Shown: positions 16,411-24,744 of the stretch, piece by piece
Layout of the letters: every line of letters begins with the position of its first letter
Numbering within the stretch: the stretch's first letter is position 1
Assembly (NCBI RefSeq): GCF_015163075.1
Contig: NZ_JADDXU010000020.1
Location: 89,876-153,875, forward strand
DNA length: 64,000 bases
Direction of reading: 5' to 3'
DNA from: Streptomyces justiciae
Lineage (GTDB): Bacteria; Actinomycetota; Actinomycetes; Streptomycetales; Streptomycetaceae
The notes under the pieces: generated by a model
What the model was told of the DNA's origin: nothing
Database searches by the model: none
The model's input: the letters and a program-made list of their open reading frames with translations, nothing else
Made by a program: the position numbers and the translations under genes

Positions 16411-17691
16411 ATGAGCCTTCTTCGGGCACCCGCGACGCGCCGGGTCGCGATCATCGGCGGCAGCCGCGGCCCCTTCGCCCGCTCCGACGGCCCGTACGCC
16501 ACCGCCTCCAACCAGGAGATGCTGACGACGGTGGTGGACGGCCTCGTGGACCGTCTCGGGCTGCGTCAGCCGGGCGCGGTCGGCGAGTTCGTCGCCGGGG
16601 CCGTCCTCAAGCACGCCCGTGACTTCAACCTGGCCCGCGAGACGGTCCTCGGCTCGAAGCTGGCGCCGACGACCCCGGCGTACGACATCCAGCAGGCCTG
16701 CGGCACCGGACTCCAGGCCGTCATCGCCGCCGCCAACAAGATCGCCCTCGGCCAGACCGAGTCCGCGATCGCGGGCGGCGCGGACACCGCGAGCGACGCG
16801 CCGCTCAGCGTCAACGACGGCCTGCGGCGCATCCTGCTGGCGGCCCGCAGGGCGAAGTCCGTCGGCGGCCGCCTCAAGGCCCTCGCCCGGGTCCGCCCCG
16901 GCCACCTCGTCCCCGACATCCCGCGCAACGCCGAGCCCCGCACCGGCCTGTCGATGGGCGAGCACGCGGCCGTCACCGCACGCGCCTGGGGCGTGACCCG
17001 CGAGGCCCAGGACGAGCTGGCGGCGACAAGTCATCAGCGGTTGGCGGCGGCGTACGAGCGGGGCTTCTTCGACGACTTGGTGGTGCCGTTCCGCGGCCTG
17101 GACCGGGACCAGAACCTGCGCCCGGGCTCGACGGTGGAGAAACTGGCCTCCCTGAAGCCGGTGTTCGGCCTGGACGCCCCCAACCCGACCATGACGGCGG
17201 GGAATTCGACCCCGCTCACCGATGGCGCCGCGGTCGTCCTGCTCGCGTCGGAGGAGTGGGCGGAGGCGCGCGGCCTGAAACCCCTGGCCTACCTGACGGC
17301 GTACGAGACGGCGGCCGTGGACTTCGTCGCCGGGGACCCCGCCGAGGACGGGCTGCTGATGGCCCCGGCGCGCGCGGTGCCGCGCATGCTGGAGCGGACC
17401 GGGCTGGTCATGGACGACTTCGACCTCGTCGAGGTGCACGAGGCGTTCGCGTCCCAGGTGCTGGCGACGCTGGCGGCGTGGGAGAAGGCGGGGCTGACCC
17501 CCGTGGACCGCGCCCGCCTGAACGTGACCGGCTCCTCCCTCGCCACCGGGCACCCCTTCGCGGCGACCGGCGCCCGGATCGTGGCGACGCTGGCCAAGCT
17601 GCTGGCCGAGCAAGGAGGGCCGGGGCGAGGGCTGATCTCGGTGTGCGCGGCGGGTGGGCAGGGGGTGACGGCGGTGCTGGAACGGCCGTGA
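16411..17691 (+). CDS. Acetyl-CoA acyltransferase (thiolase), FadI/FadA2-like
   Basis: This 426-residue thiolase has the nucleophilic cysteine in QQACGTGLQA (C97), the histidine motifs VHEAFASQ and GHPFAATGAR, and the second active-site cysteine near the end in SVCAAGGQG (about C412). It cleaves or condenses 3-ketoacyl-CoA. It diverges from the fabG4-like gene, reproducing the fadA2/fabG4/htdX arrangement of mycobacteria. Together the three could run a short reductive or degradative acyl cycle. The GGGGAGCAGGTCG before the ATG is a good ribosome site. Confidence 0.92.
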   Translation: MSLLRAPATRRVAIIGGSRGPFARSDGPYATASNQEMLTTVVDGLVDRLGLRQPGAVGEFVAGAVLKHARDFNLARETVLGSKLAPTTPAYDIQQACGTGLQAVIAAANKIALGQTESAIAGGADTASDAPLSVNDGLRRILLAARRAKSVGGRLKALARVRPGHLVPDIPRNAEPRTGLSMGEHAAVTARAWGVTREAQDELAATSHQRLAAAYERGFFDDLVVPFRGLDRDQNLRPGSTVEKLASLKPVFGLDAPNPTMTAGNSTPLTDGAAVVLLASEEWAEARGLKPLAYLTAYETAAVDFVAGDPAEDGLLMAPARAVPRMLERTGLVMDDFDLVEVHEAFASQVLATLAAWEKAGLTPVDRARLNVTGSSLATGHPFAATGARIVATLAKLLAEQGGPGRGLISVCAAGGQGVTAVLERP

Positions 17692-17881
17692 TCCCCGTGT
17701 GTCCCGGTCATTGGTTCACACATAGCTGACAAAGGCTCACTTTGCGCCAGATGTTGCACAGACCCGGCCCGGGAGCCTCCCCGAACCCTCACAAGCTCGC
17801 CACGTAGGCCTCCTAGGATCGCCGGGTCCCCAAGACCTAACTGCCGGTAACCCCCCAAGTCGCACTCGCCGGTGAACGTCC

Positions 17882-17902
17882 AGGTACGCCCGGTGCGTAC
17901 CT
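17882..17902. promoter_or_regulatory. 21-bp palindrome upstream of the acyl-CoA synthetase gene
   Basis: Two perfect 8-bp arms, AGGTACGC and GCGTACCT, flank a 5-bp centre (CCGGT). The site ends 43 bp before the ATG at 17946. It may be a repressor operator or a leader hairpin. No regulator is assigned. Confidence 0.4.
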
Positions 17903-17945
17903 ATGCAGCAGAGCGGTATTGAGCTGCGCGCCCCAGGAGCTGCCC

Positions 17946-19865
17946 ATGTCGTCGTCCCTGCCCTACGCCGCTGCCACCGACTACGACGGCGCGCCCGTGC
18001 TCGTGGCACCGGAGATACGTCGGCTGGACGGCGAGGTCCGCGAGGTGTCCGTCCCGCCGGTCGTGCCGCCGGTGACCCACGGCTCCCTCGCCGACCTGCC
18101 GTTCGAGAACGCGGAGGCGGGCCCCGGGGACCGGGTGCTCAGCCGCCGTACACCGGACGGGGGTTGGTCGGACGTGACGGCGGCCGACTTCGCCGCACAG
18201 GTGCGCGCGCTGGCGAAGGGCCTGATCGCGGAGGGCCTCGTCCCCGGCGACCGGATCGCCGTCATGGCCCGCACGATCTACGAGTGGACCCTCCTCGACT
18301 TCGCCGCCTGGGCGGCCGGCCTGGTCACGGTCCCCATCTACCCCACCTCCTCGGTCTTCCAGACCCGCTGGATCCTCCAGGATTCGGGCGCGGTGGCCCT
18401 GGTGACGGAGGCCGTCTCCCAAGCCGCCGCCCTGGGCCCGGAGTTGAACCGCCTGCCCGACCTGCGCCACCTGTGGGTCATCGAGAAGGGCCACGTCGAC
18501 CGCCTGGCCGAGCTCGGCACGCAGGTCCCCGACGCCGAAGTCGACGTACGGCGCGGCATGTTGGTCCCCGACACCCTCGCCACGGTCATCTACACCTCGG
18601 GCACCACCGGCCGCCCCAAGGGCTGCGCGATCTCGCACGGCAACTTCCTCTCCGAGGTCGACAACGCGATCGAGATCCTCCACCCGGTCTTCAAGTCCCG
18701 CTCGGACGAAGAGCTGGCGACCCTCCTCTTCCTCCCCATGTCCCATGTCTTCGGCCGCATGGTGGCGGTGGCGTGCGTCCGCGCGAGGGTCCGCCTGGGC
18801 CACGCGCCGAGCCTGAAGTCGGACGACCTGCTCGGCGACCTGGCCAGCTTCCGCCCCACCTTCCTCCTCGCCATCCCGTACATGCTGGAGAAGGTCTTCA
18901 ACAACGCGCGCGCCAAGGCGGAGAGCGGGGGCAGGGTCTCGGCCTTCGACCGCGCTGCGAGCGTGGCGATCCGCTACGGCGAGGCGATGGAGGAGAAGGC
19001 GGCGGGCACCGGCGGAGGCCCGAGTACGGCCCTGAAGGCGGCCCGCACCTTCTACGACCCCCTGGTCTACCGCCGCATCCGCAACGCCATGGGCGGCCGA
19101 GTCCGCCACATCATCTCCGGCGGCTCCCCGCTCGGCCGCAACATCGCGGCGTTCTTCGCCGGGGCGGGCATGGAGATCTACGAGGGCTACGGCCTGACGG
19201 AGACGACGGGCGCGGCGACGGTGACGCCACCGCTCAAGCCCCGCCTGGGCACGGTGGGTTGGCCCCTGCCCGGCATGAAGGTCCGTATCGCCGCAGACGG
19301 CGAGATCCTGCTGGCCGGCGGCCCGGTGTTCCGCGGCTACTGGGACCCGAACGCGGGCGGAGTGACCCCCGCGTCGGTGGACGGCTGGTTCGCGACGGGC
19401 GACATCGGCAGCCTGGACGACGAGGGATACCTGACGATCACGGGCAGGAAGAAGGAACTCCTGATCACGGCGGGCGGCAAGACGGTGGCCCCCGCCCCCC
19501 TGGAGAACTGGCTGCGCCAGCACCCCCTGATCTCCCAGTGCATGGTGGTGGGCGACCGCCGCCCCTACGTCGCGGCCCTGATCACCCTCGACATGGACGG
19601 CATCACCCACTGGCGCCAGATGAACGGCAAGCACCCGGTACCGGCCGAACTGCTGGTGGGGGACGACGAGTTGCGCGCGATCATGCAACGCGCGGTGGAC
19701 GAAGCGAACAAGCTGGTGTCCCGCCCGGAATCCATCCGCCGCTTCGAGGTACTGCCACGGGACTTCACGGAGGCGGAGGGGCATCTGACCCCGTCGATGA
19801 AGCTGCGGAGAGAGACGGTGATGCAGGAGTTCGCGCGGGAGATCGAGGGGTTGTACGAGCGCTGA
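17946..19865 (+). CDS. Long-chain fatty acid-CoA ligase (AMP-forming)
   Basis: This 639-residue adenylate-forming enzyme has the P-loop-like motif YTSGTTGRPKGCAISHGN, the GYGLTET motif followed by GAATVT, and the hinge region WFATGDIGSLDDEGYLTITGRKKELLITAGGK with the catalytic lysine region behind it. It activates long fatty acids to acyl-CoA, feeding the neighbouring thiolase and reductase genes. The ATG at 17946 has AGGAGCTGCCC immediately upstream. Length is typical of FadD15-like actinobacterial enzymes. It is convergent with the PIG-L gene, nine bases apart. Confidence 0.93.
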   Translation: MSSSLPYAAATDYDGAPVLVAPEIRRLDGEVREVSVPPVVPPVTHGSLADLPFENAEAGPGDRVLSRRTPDGGWSDVTAADFAAQVRALAKGLIAEGLVPGDRIAVMARTIYEWTLLDFAAWAAGLVTVPIYPTSSVFQTRWILQDSGAVALVTEAVSQAAALGPELNRLPDLRHLWVIEKGHVDRLAELGTQVPDAEVDVRRGMLVPDTLATVIYTSGTTGRPKGCAISHGNFLSEVDNAIEILHPVFKSRSDEELATLLFLPMSHVFGRMVAVACVRARVRLGHAPSLKSDDLLGDLASFRPTFLLAIPYMLEKVFNNARAKAESGGRVSAFDRAASVAIRYGEAMEEKAAGTGGGPSTALKAARTFYDPLVYRRIRNAMGGRVRHIISGGSPLGRNIAAFFAGAGMEIYEGYGLTETTGAATVTPPLKPRLGTVGWPLPGMKVRIAADGEILLAGGPVFRGYWDPNAGGVTPASVDGWFATGDIGSLDDEGYLTITGRKKELLITAGGKTVAPAPLENWLRQHPLISQCMVVGDRRPYVAALITLDMDGITHWRQMNGKHPVPAELLVGDDELRAIMQRAVDEANKLVSRPESIRRFEVLPRDFTEAEGHLTPSMKLRRETVMQEFAREIEGLYER

Positions 19866-19874
19866 GGCCGGGGT

Positions 19875-20639
19875 TCACAACGCCGACCGGGGCGGCGCGG
19901 GGCTTGCCGCGCCGTGGCGGACGTACCACTCCGTGGACAGCAGCCGGACCCGCTCGCCGAACGGCAACGCGGCGAGCCGCCCGGGCAGGGCACCGCGTAC
20001 GACCTCGCTGCGGTGGGCGGCGATGGCACGCAGCTTCGTCTCGATCCAAGGGCGTACGTCGATGACGGCGGCGACCCACTCGTCGGGGACGCTGTAGGAG
20101 TCCCGGCCAGGCCGGAGGAGTCGCCCACCCAGCGCGCCGGCTGCTGAGTCGGGGTGGGTGGCGAGGTAGAGGGCCCGGGGTTGCCAGGGGGCGCCTGCGT
20201 CGGGGTAGAGGTGCGGCCAGTTGGCCGCCTGGACGGCGAGGGCGGTGACGCGGTGGGTGTGGATGTGGTCGGGGTGGCCGGTGAGCCCGCCGTAGGCGTC
20301 GTGGGTGACGAGGACTTCGGGCCGGAACTCCCGGATGTGCGCAACGAGTTGTCGTACGACGTCATCGAGAGGCGCGTCGCAGAGGCGGGGGCGGCCGACC
20401 GCAGACTCCGGCACGCGGGCGTCGGCGTACCCGAGGAGGCGTGGCTTCCCGGCACCGAGGATGCGGAGGGCGTCCGCCAGTTCCCCGGCGCGATGGGTGT
20501 CTGCGCCCCAGGTCGCGGTGACCACGGCGGTCCGTGCGCCGGAGGCGGCGTGCTGGGCGAGGACGCCACCGGCGGAGAGGGACTCGTCGTCGGGGTGGGC
20601 GAAGACGGCGAGGAGGCTGGGGAGGCTGGGGAAGGGCAT
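19875..20639 (-). CDS. PIG-L (LmbE-like) deacetylase
   Basis: This 254-residue protein has the zinc motif AHPDDES (about residues 14-20) and the downstream HPDHIHTH motif that supplies the third ligand. The family removes N-acetyl groups from sugars (for example mycothiol biosynthesis MshB or GlcNAc-PI deacetylase) or acts on mycothiol conjugates (Mca). No further mycothiol gene is adjacent, so the substrate is open. The N-terminus begins close to the motif, as is normal. Confidence 0.88.
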   Translation of the reverse strand: MPFPSLPSLLAVFAHPDDESLSAGGVLAQHAASGARTAVVTATWGADTHRAGELADALRILGAGKPRLLGYADARVPESAVGRPRLCDAPLDDVVRQLVAHIREFRPEVLVTHDAYGGLTGHPDHIHTHRVTALAVQAANWPHLYPDAGAPWQPRALYLATHPDSAAGALGGRLLRPGRDSYSVPDEWVAAVIDVRPWIETKLRAIAAHRSEVVRGALPGRLAALPFGERVRLLSTEWYVRHGAASPAPPRSAL

Positions 20640-20670
20640 GGGGGTGCAGGTTAACGGCGCTTTCGAGGTG

Positions 20671-21513
20671 CCGTCGGGGCCGCCCGCTTCTGGGCCAGTG
20701 TCGTGCTTCCACGGCCCGCGTCAAGGGCGCTTCGCGTCGGCTCCGCCGATGGCCCTACGGGCCACCCTTGACCCGGTCCGCTCCAGCACGGGAGAGAAGC
20801 GAGCGAGCGGCCCGGAGGAACGGGTGGCCCGGGCCGGTTGGCGAACCCCGTCCGCTTCCCAGCCCCCGGCACGGTCGGGCGCGACCGCGCCTCGCCAGCA
20901 CGCCGGGTGGGCTTGGCGGCTATCGGCCGGTGGTGAGTGTTGGGTTTGTTGCGTAGGGGCTGCCCATTTCCGCAGGTCGCGCTCGCCTCGGGTGTTACAA
21001 ACTTCCCAATCGCTGCTTCTTGCGGCTGGGAGGGGGGTGCTGGTCGCGGCTCTTGGGGCTTGCGGGCTCCGCCGTTGAGGGAGCGGGGGGAGCGGTCGAG
21101 TGCGCTTGAGTCGTTCCGGGTCAGTGGGGGGGGGCCGGGCGTGCGGCGCCCCTCTTGATGCCGTCGCGTACTTCCTGGCCGGCGCCGCGCACATGCTGAC
21201 CGTCGCAGGAGAGCTGCGCGGCCCGCCCTCATGTAAGCAACCCATCACGCACCACCGGCCGTTCGCCGCTAAGCCCACCCGGCGTGCTGGCGAGGCGCGA
21301 CCGCGTCCGGCAACGCGGGCGACTGGAAGTCGACGGTAGCCGTCGGCGGGCGTCGGCCACCCGTTCCTCCGGGCCGCTCGCTCGCTTCTCTCCCGTGCTG
21401 GAGCGAGGTGAGTCAAGGGTGGCCCGGAGGGCCATCGGCGGAGCCGACGCGAAGCGCCCTTTACTCGGCTCGTGGAAGCACGACACTGGCCAAGAAGCGG
21501 GCGGCCCCAACGG
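20671..21513. repeat. Large imperfect inverted repeat, about 280-bp arms
   Basis: The segment 20671-20951 recurs in reverse complement at 21232-21513, at roughly 80% identity by eye with several small indels. Landmark blocks present in both arms are GTCGTGCTTCCACG, GCTTCGCGTCGGCTCCGCC and GAGAGAAGCGAGCGAGCGG. The centre (20952-21231) is GC-rich and contains smaller hairpins. No convincing gene lies inside: the open frames on both strands are shadows of the repeat. The right arm ends at the stop codon of the DUF397 gene. It could form a very long cruciform or RNA stem, or be two inverted copies of a non-coding repeat. Confidence 0.8.
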
Positions 21514-21693
21514 TCACTTGAAGACGCCGATGAAGGCAGCCCAGGTGGAGGGGGCCAGCGTGAGGTGCGGGGCCTCGGGAGTTTTGGAGTCGCGGAGGTG
21601 GATGGTGGAGGGGGCTAGGGCGACTTCCAGGCACTCGCCGCCTTCGCCGCTGCTGTAGCTGGACTTGAACCAGGTGAGCTGCTCGCCGTTCAT
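21514..21693 (-). CDS. DUF397 small protein
   Basis: This 59-residue protein reads MNGEQLTWFKSSYSSGEGG, then ECLEVALA and LRDSKTPEAPHLTLAP, and ends WAAFIGVF. The W-x-KSSYSxxxGGxCVEVA and RDSK...L.F....W..F signatures define DUF397. These proteins almost always accompany an XRE/DUF5753 regulator in Streptomyces; here the ATG overlaps that gene's stop (ATGA). It is thought to act as partner or antitoxin-like modulator of the regulator. The stop codon abuts the right arm of the large inverted repeat. Confidence 0.93.
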   Translation of the reverse strand: MNGEQLTWFKSSYSSGEGGECLEVALAPSTIHLRDSKTPEAPHLTLAPSTWAAFIGVFK

Positions 21694-22544
21694 AGCTCCT
21701 CCAGCTTCTGCTCGATCAACTTCCGGGTCTCCGCAGGGGAGAGTGCCATCGCTCGCATGATCCCATAGCGGTCTGCGATCGTCCGCACCCCTTCCGGGTC
21801 GGTGACCAGTCGGGGGTGCCCGTGGGCCTCCATGTACGCCACCTGCCCATGCCCCTTGGGGGTCAGTAGGTTGAACGCGCTGTCCAGGTTGGGGTGTTCC
21901 TCCACCCGCGTCGGCATCACCTGGATCTCGACGTTCTGCATCCGCCCGACCTGCAGAATGCGCCGAAGCTGGTCCTTGTGCACGCGTTGCCCAGCGATCG
22001 GCCGGTCCAGCACGACCTCTTCGAGTACGTAACTCACGATGGGCGACGGCCTACGCTCGAAGAGCTGCTGTCGGGAGAGCCGGTCCGCCACCCGCCGCTC
22101 GATGGTCTCTTCGTCAAGGAACGGCCGTCGCTTGGCGAACACGGCCCGTGCATGGTCCTCGGTCTGGAGCAGCCCAGGCACCGCATGGTTGGCGTAAAAA
22201 TGCAGCTCAACCGCCTCCGCCTCCAACCCCGCATAATCCCGATACCACTCCGGATGCCGAGTCCGTGCCTTCGTCATCGCCGCCTCGACCTCCGGGACCA
22301 CCTCCAGCAACAACCCACCGGCGTCGAGTACTTCATTCGCCTTGATGAGCACCTCGGGCCGAAGTGTCCGCACCCCGCGCTCCATCGCCGAGATCGCGTC
22401 CGGCCCGTACCCCACCAGTTCCCCGAACTCCTTCTGCGTCAGCCCTTTCCGATCCCGCAGGAACTTCAGCATCTTGCCCAGCGCGACGAAGAGCCCAGCC
22501 GTCCCTTCCGCCTCCGCAGGCGTCTCAGGTCGCCGCTCGCTCAC
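21690..22544 (-). CDS. XRE-family regulator with DUF5753 (WhiJ-like)
   Basis: This 284-residue protein has an N-terminal HTH (LGKMLKFLRDRKGLTQKEFGELVGYGPDAISAMERGVR) and a C-terminal DUF5753 domain (AEAVELHFYANHAVPGLLQTEDHARAVFAKRRP ... VEIQVMPTRVEEHPNLDSAFNLL). Such proteins pair with DUF397 partners and influence differentiation and antibiotic genes in Streptomyces. The GTG start at 22544 is where the HTH family begins. It is divergent from the HATPase gene, completing the usual three-gene set. Confidence 0.92.
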   Translation of the reverse strand: MSERRPETPAEAEGTAGLFVALGKMLKFLRDRKGLTQKEFGELVGYGPDAISAMERGVRTLRPEVLIKANEVLDAGGLLLEVVPEVEAAMTKARTRHPEWYRDYAGLEAEAVELHFYANHAVPGLLQTEDHARAVFAKRRPFLDEETIERRVADRLSRQQLFERRPSPIVSYVLEEVVLDRPIAGQRVHKDQLRRILQVGRMQNVEIQVMPTRVEEHPNLDSAFNLLTPKGHGQVAYMEAHGHPRLVTDPEGVRTIADRYGIMRAMALSPAETRKLIEQKLEEL

Positions 22545-22661
22545 CTACCTCACCCCTCCCACCCGACAACCCGTACGCACGACCCACCGCACCCGTACAA
22601 CTACCCAGCGTCGCCGAGCCGCACCTGGCCAGCGTAAAGACAACCCACCACGCTCAGTCAC

Positions 22662-23138
22662 GTGAACACCGAAATCTCCACCCGCCTCAGCGCAACGCCC
22701 CGCGGTGCCCGCCTCGCCCGGCGGCTCACCGCACATCAGCTGGACACCTGGGGCCACCCCTACGACAGCGAGGTCAACCACACCGCCCAGCAGGTCGTCG
22801 CCGAGCTCGCCGCCAATGCCGTCACCCACGGCAGAGTCCCCGGCCGCGACTTCGAACTCCGGCTCAGACTGACCTCGGAGGACACGGTCCGTATCGAGGT
22901 GAGCGACGCCCGTCACGACCGTCGACTCCGTTACGTCACCGACCCGGACGCCGCCAACGGCCGTGGGCTCATCCTCGTATCGCTGCTCGCACAGGCATGG
23001 GGCGTCACCGAGCGGACCGTCGGCAAGACCGTGTGGGCCGAAATCCCCCTCAAGGAACCCAGGCCCTCAGCCGTCAACGCCCGGGGGTTCGGCGGAACCT
23101 CTCCACCGTGTCCGCGAACGCCCGCGCCGGCGGACTGA
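22662..23138 (+). CDS. RsbW-like ATP-binding regulatory protein (HATPase_c)
   Basis: This 158-residue protein has the anti-sigma-factor-type GHKL fold: QQVVAELAANAVTHGRVPGRDF holds the N-box, and VSDARHDRRL followed by DAANGRGLILVSLLAQAWGV holds the G-boxes. In Streptomyces these single-domain ATPases accompany XRE/DUF397 pairs and may bind sigma or anti-anti-sigma factors. It starts with GTG. The last 65 bp overlap the 3' end of the convergent LysR gene. Confidence 0.88.
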   Translation: MNTEISTRLSATPRGARLARRLTAHQLDTWGHPYDSEVNHTAQQVVAELAANAVTHGRVPGRDFELRLRLTSEDTVRIEVSDARHDRRLRYVTDPDAANGRGLILVSLLAQAWGVTERTVGKTVWAEIPLKEPRPSAVNARGFGGTSPPCPRTPAPAD

Positions 23139-23967
23139 GCGCCTCCCACCGCCGTACCGCCCACCCCACCGGCAACGGCCGCAACTCCGGCACCGGGATC
23201 AGCCGAAGATCGCCCCCCGTCGCCGCCAGCCCGGACAGCTCCGGTACGACCGCCCGCCCCACCCCCAACTCGGCGAGCAGCAAAGCCGTGTCCCAGTCGG
23301 CCACGTTGGTGTCGTGCGTCAGCTCCACACCCAACTCGACGCAAGAAGACTCCAGTTGCGCGGCCGACGCCGAGTTGGGCGGCAGTCGGATCAGCCGTAC
23401 GTCCGCCAACTCGGCGGCCCCGATTCGGTCCCGCTCCGCCAGCGGATCGTCCGCCCGTACCGCCAGCACCCACGGCAGCTCCGCCACCGCCCGCTGCTCG
23501 ATCCCCCGCACCGGGCGGCCGAGTGTGATCCACGCCAGGTCCAGCGAACCGTCCGCGAGTGCCTCGAAGCTGCCCCGCCCCGAACTCACCGTCCGGAACT
23601 CCAGGTTCACGCGCGGATGGCGGCGCCGGAACTCCACCACCGCGTCCCCCATGAAGTGCCGTACCGTCGTCGCGCCGGTCGCGACGCGCACGTACCCGCT
23701 CGACCCGTCGATCAACTCCCGCAACTGCCGTACGGCCAGGTCGAGTCCGGCGATTCCCTCGGACGCCGCCGCTTCCAGTAGCCGGCCCGCCTGCGTCGGC
23801 ACTACACCCCGCGGCTGCCGCTCCACCAGTGCGACGCCCGTCTCCCGCTCCAGCCGCTTCACGTGCTGGCTCACCGCGGACTGCGTGCACCCGAGCTCCC
23901 GCGCCACCGCACTCAGGCTCCCGGCCCGGCACACCGCCACGAACACCCGCAGGTCATCGAGGGTCAT
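23074..23967 (-). CDS. LysR-family transcriptional regulator
   Basis: This 297-residue protein has an N-terminal HTH (LDDLRVFVAVCRAGSLSAVARELGCTQSAVSQHVKRLERETGVALVERQPRGV) and a LysR effector-binding domain (SGYVRVATGATTVRHFMGDAVVEFRRRHPRVNLEFRTV). A perfect palindrome begins three bases upstream of its ATG, so autoregulation is likely. It diverges from the DUF6817 gene, the probable target. Its end overlaps the HATPase gene by 65 bp. Confidence 0.92.
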   Translation of the reverse strand: MTLDDLRVFVAVCRAGSLSAVARELGCTQSAVSQHVKRLERETGVALVERQPRGVVPTQAGRLLEAAASEGIAGLDLAVRQLRELIDGSSGYVRVATGATTVRHFMGDAVVEFRRRHPRVNLEFRTVSSGRGSFEALADGSLDLAWITLGRPVRGIEQRAVAELPWVLAVRADDPLAERDRIGAAELADVRLIRLPPNSASAAQLESSCVELGVELTHDTNVADWDTALLLAELGVGRAVVPELSGLAATGGDLRLIPVPELRPLPVGWAVRRWEALSPPARAFADTVERFRRTPGR

Positions 23968-23969
23968 AC

Positions 23970-23989
23970 ACCCAAGCTAACACTTGGGT
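23970..23989. promoter_or_regulatory. Palindrome ACCCAAG-N6-CTTGGGT upstream of lysR
   Basis: The two 7-bp arms are perfect and the spacing of six suits a LysR dimer. The site abuts the lysR start codon and lies in the gap shared with the divergent DUF6817 gene. Another partial half-site, TCCCAAGG, follows at about 24002. Binding here would repress lysR and could activate the other gene. Confidence 0.55.
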
Positions 23990-24123
23990 TCCTCCCATAA
24001 ATCCCAAGGATTGACTGTGCTGTTCGTCCGTACGACGATCTCCTCAGGGCCCCACGGGCGGCAACCCGCTCCACCCGGGAACGAGCGGGTGCCGACCCAC
24101 CCCGTACCCGGAAGGGAATCCCC

Positions 24124-24669
24124 ATGGCGTACGACCCCTTCGGTCAAGCGGACTCCCTACTAAGGGAGTTGGGCGCCGAGCACATCCCCCACCCCGGCGG
24201 CACCCTCCTCACCCACCTCCACCGCGTACGCGACCGCCTCGCCACCTGGAACGCCCGGCCCGCCCTCCAACTCGCCGGCCTCTGCCACGCCTTCTACGGG
24301 ACTGACGGGTTCCCTCAGCCCCTGCTTCCGCTCGACCGTCGCGCCGAACTCAGGGCAGCGATAGGCGTAGAGGCGGAGGCGATCGTCCACCTCTACGCGA
24401 GCTGCGACCGCGCGGCGACCTATCCGGCCCTCACCACCCCCACCGGCCCGTTCCACGACCGCTTCACCGGCCGCACCCACACCCCAGCCCCGGCCCTCCG
24501 CCAGGACTTCGCCGAGCTCACCGCCGCCAACGAGCTCGACCTCGCTGCCGAGGACCCTGCCTTTCGCGACCGCCACGGTCCCGCCCTCCTCGCGCTCTTC
24601 ACCCGCTTCCGTCCGCTGCTGAGCCGACCGGCATGGGAGGACTGCACGGCCCTCCTCCCCGGCCCTTGA
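24124..24669 (+). CDS. DUF6817-type (HD-like) protein
   Basis: This 181-residue, probably soluble protein has the conserved block HIPHPGGTLLTHLHRVRDRLATW, then LAGLCHAFYGTDGF and VEAEAIVHLYASCDR. These histidines resemble the metal-site pattern of HD-fold hydrolases. I recognise the family as DUF6817 but no biochemical role. It is divergent from a LysR gene whose palindrome lies between them, so its expression may respond to that regulator's ligand. The ribosome site GGAAGGGAAT precedes the ATG. Confidence 0.7.
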   Translation: MAYDPFGQADSLLRELGAEHIPHPGGTLLTHLHRVRDRLATWNARPALQLAGLCHAFYGTDGFPQPLLPLDRRAELRAAIGVEAEAIVHLYASCDRAATYPALTTPTGPFHDRFTGRTHTPAPALRQDFAELTAANELDLAAEDPAFRDRHGPALLALFTRFRPLLSRPAWEDCTALLPGP

Positions 24670-24744
24670 CTTCACAAGGTCCCCGCGTCACATTCCCCTT
24701 TCCGGCACAGAATCTGACGCTGTATCAGACAGGGGGGCGGACCC

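Noticed and set aside
20937..21416. Open frames on both strands inside the large inverted repeat
   Set aside because: They mirror each other across the arms, have frameshifts relative to each other and no ribosome sites. They are by-products of high GC and the repeat.
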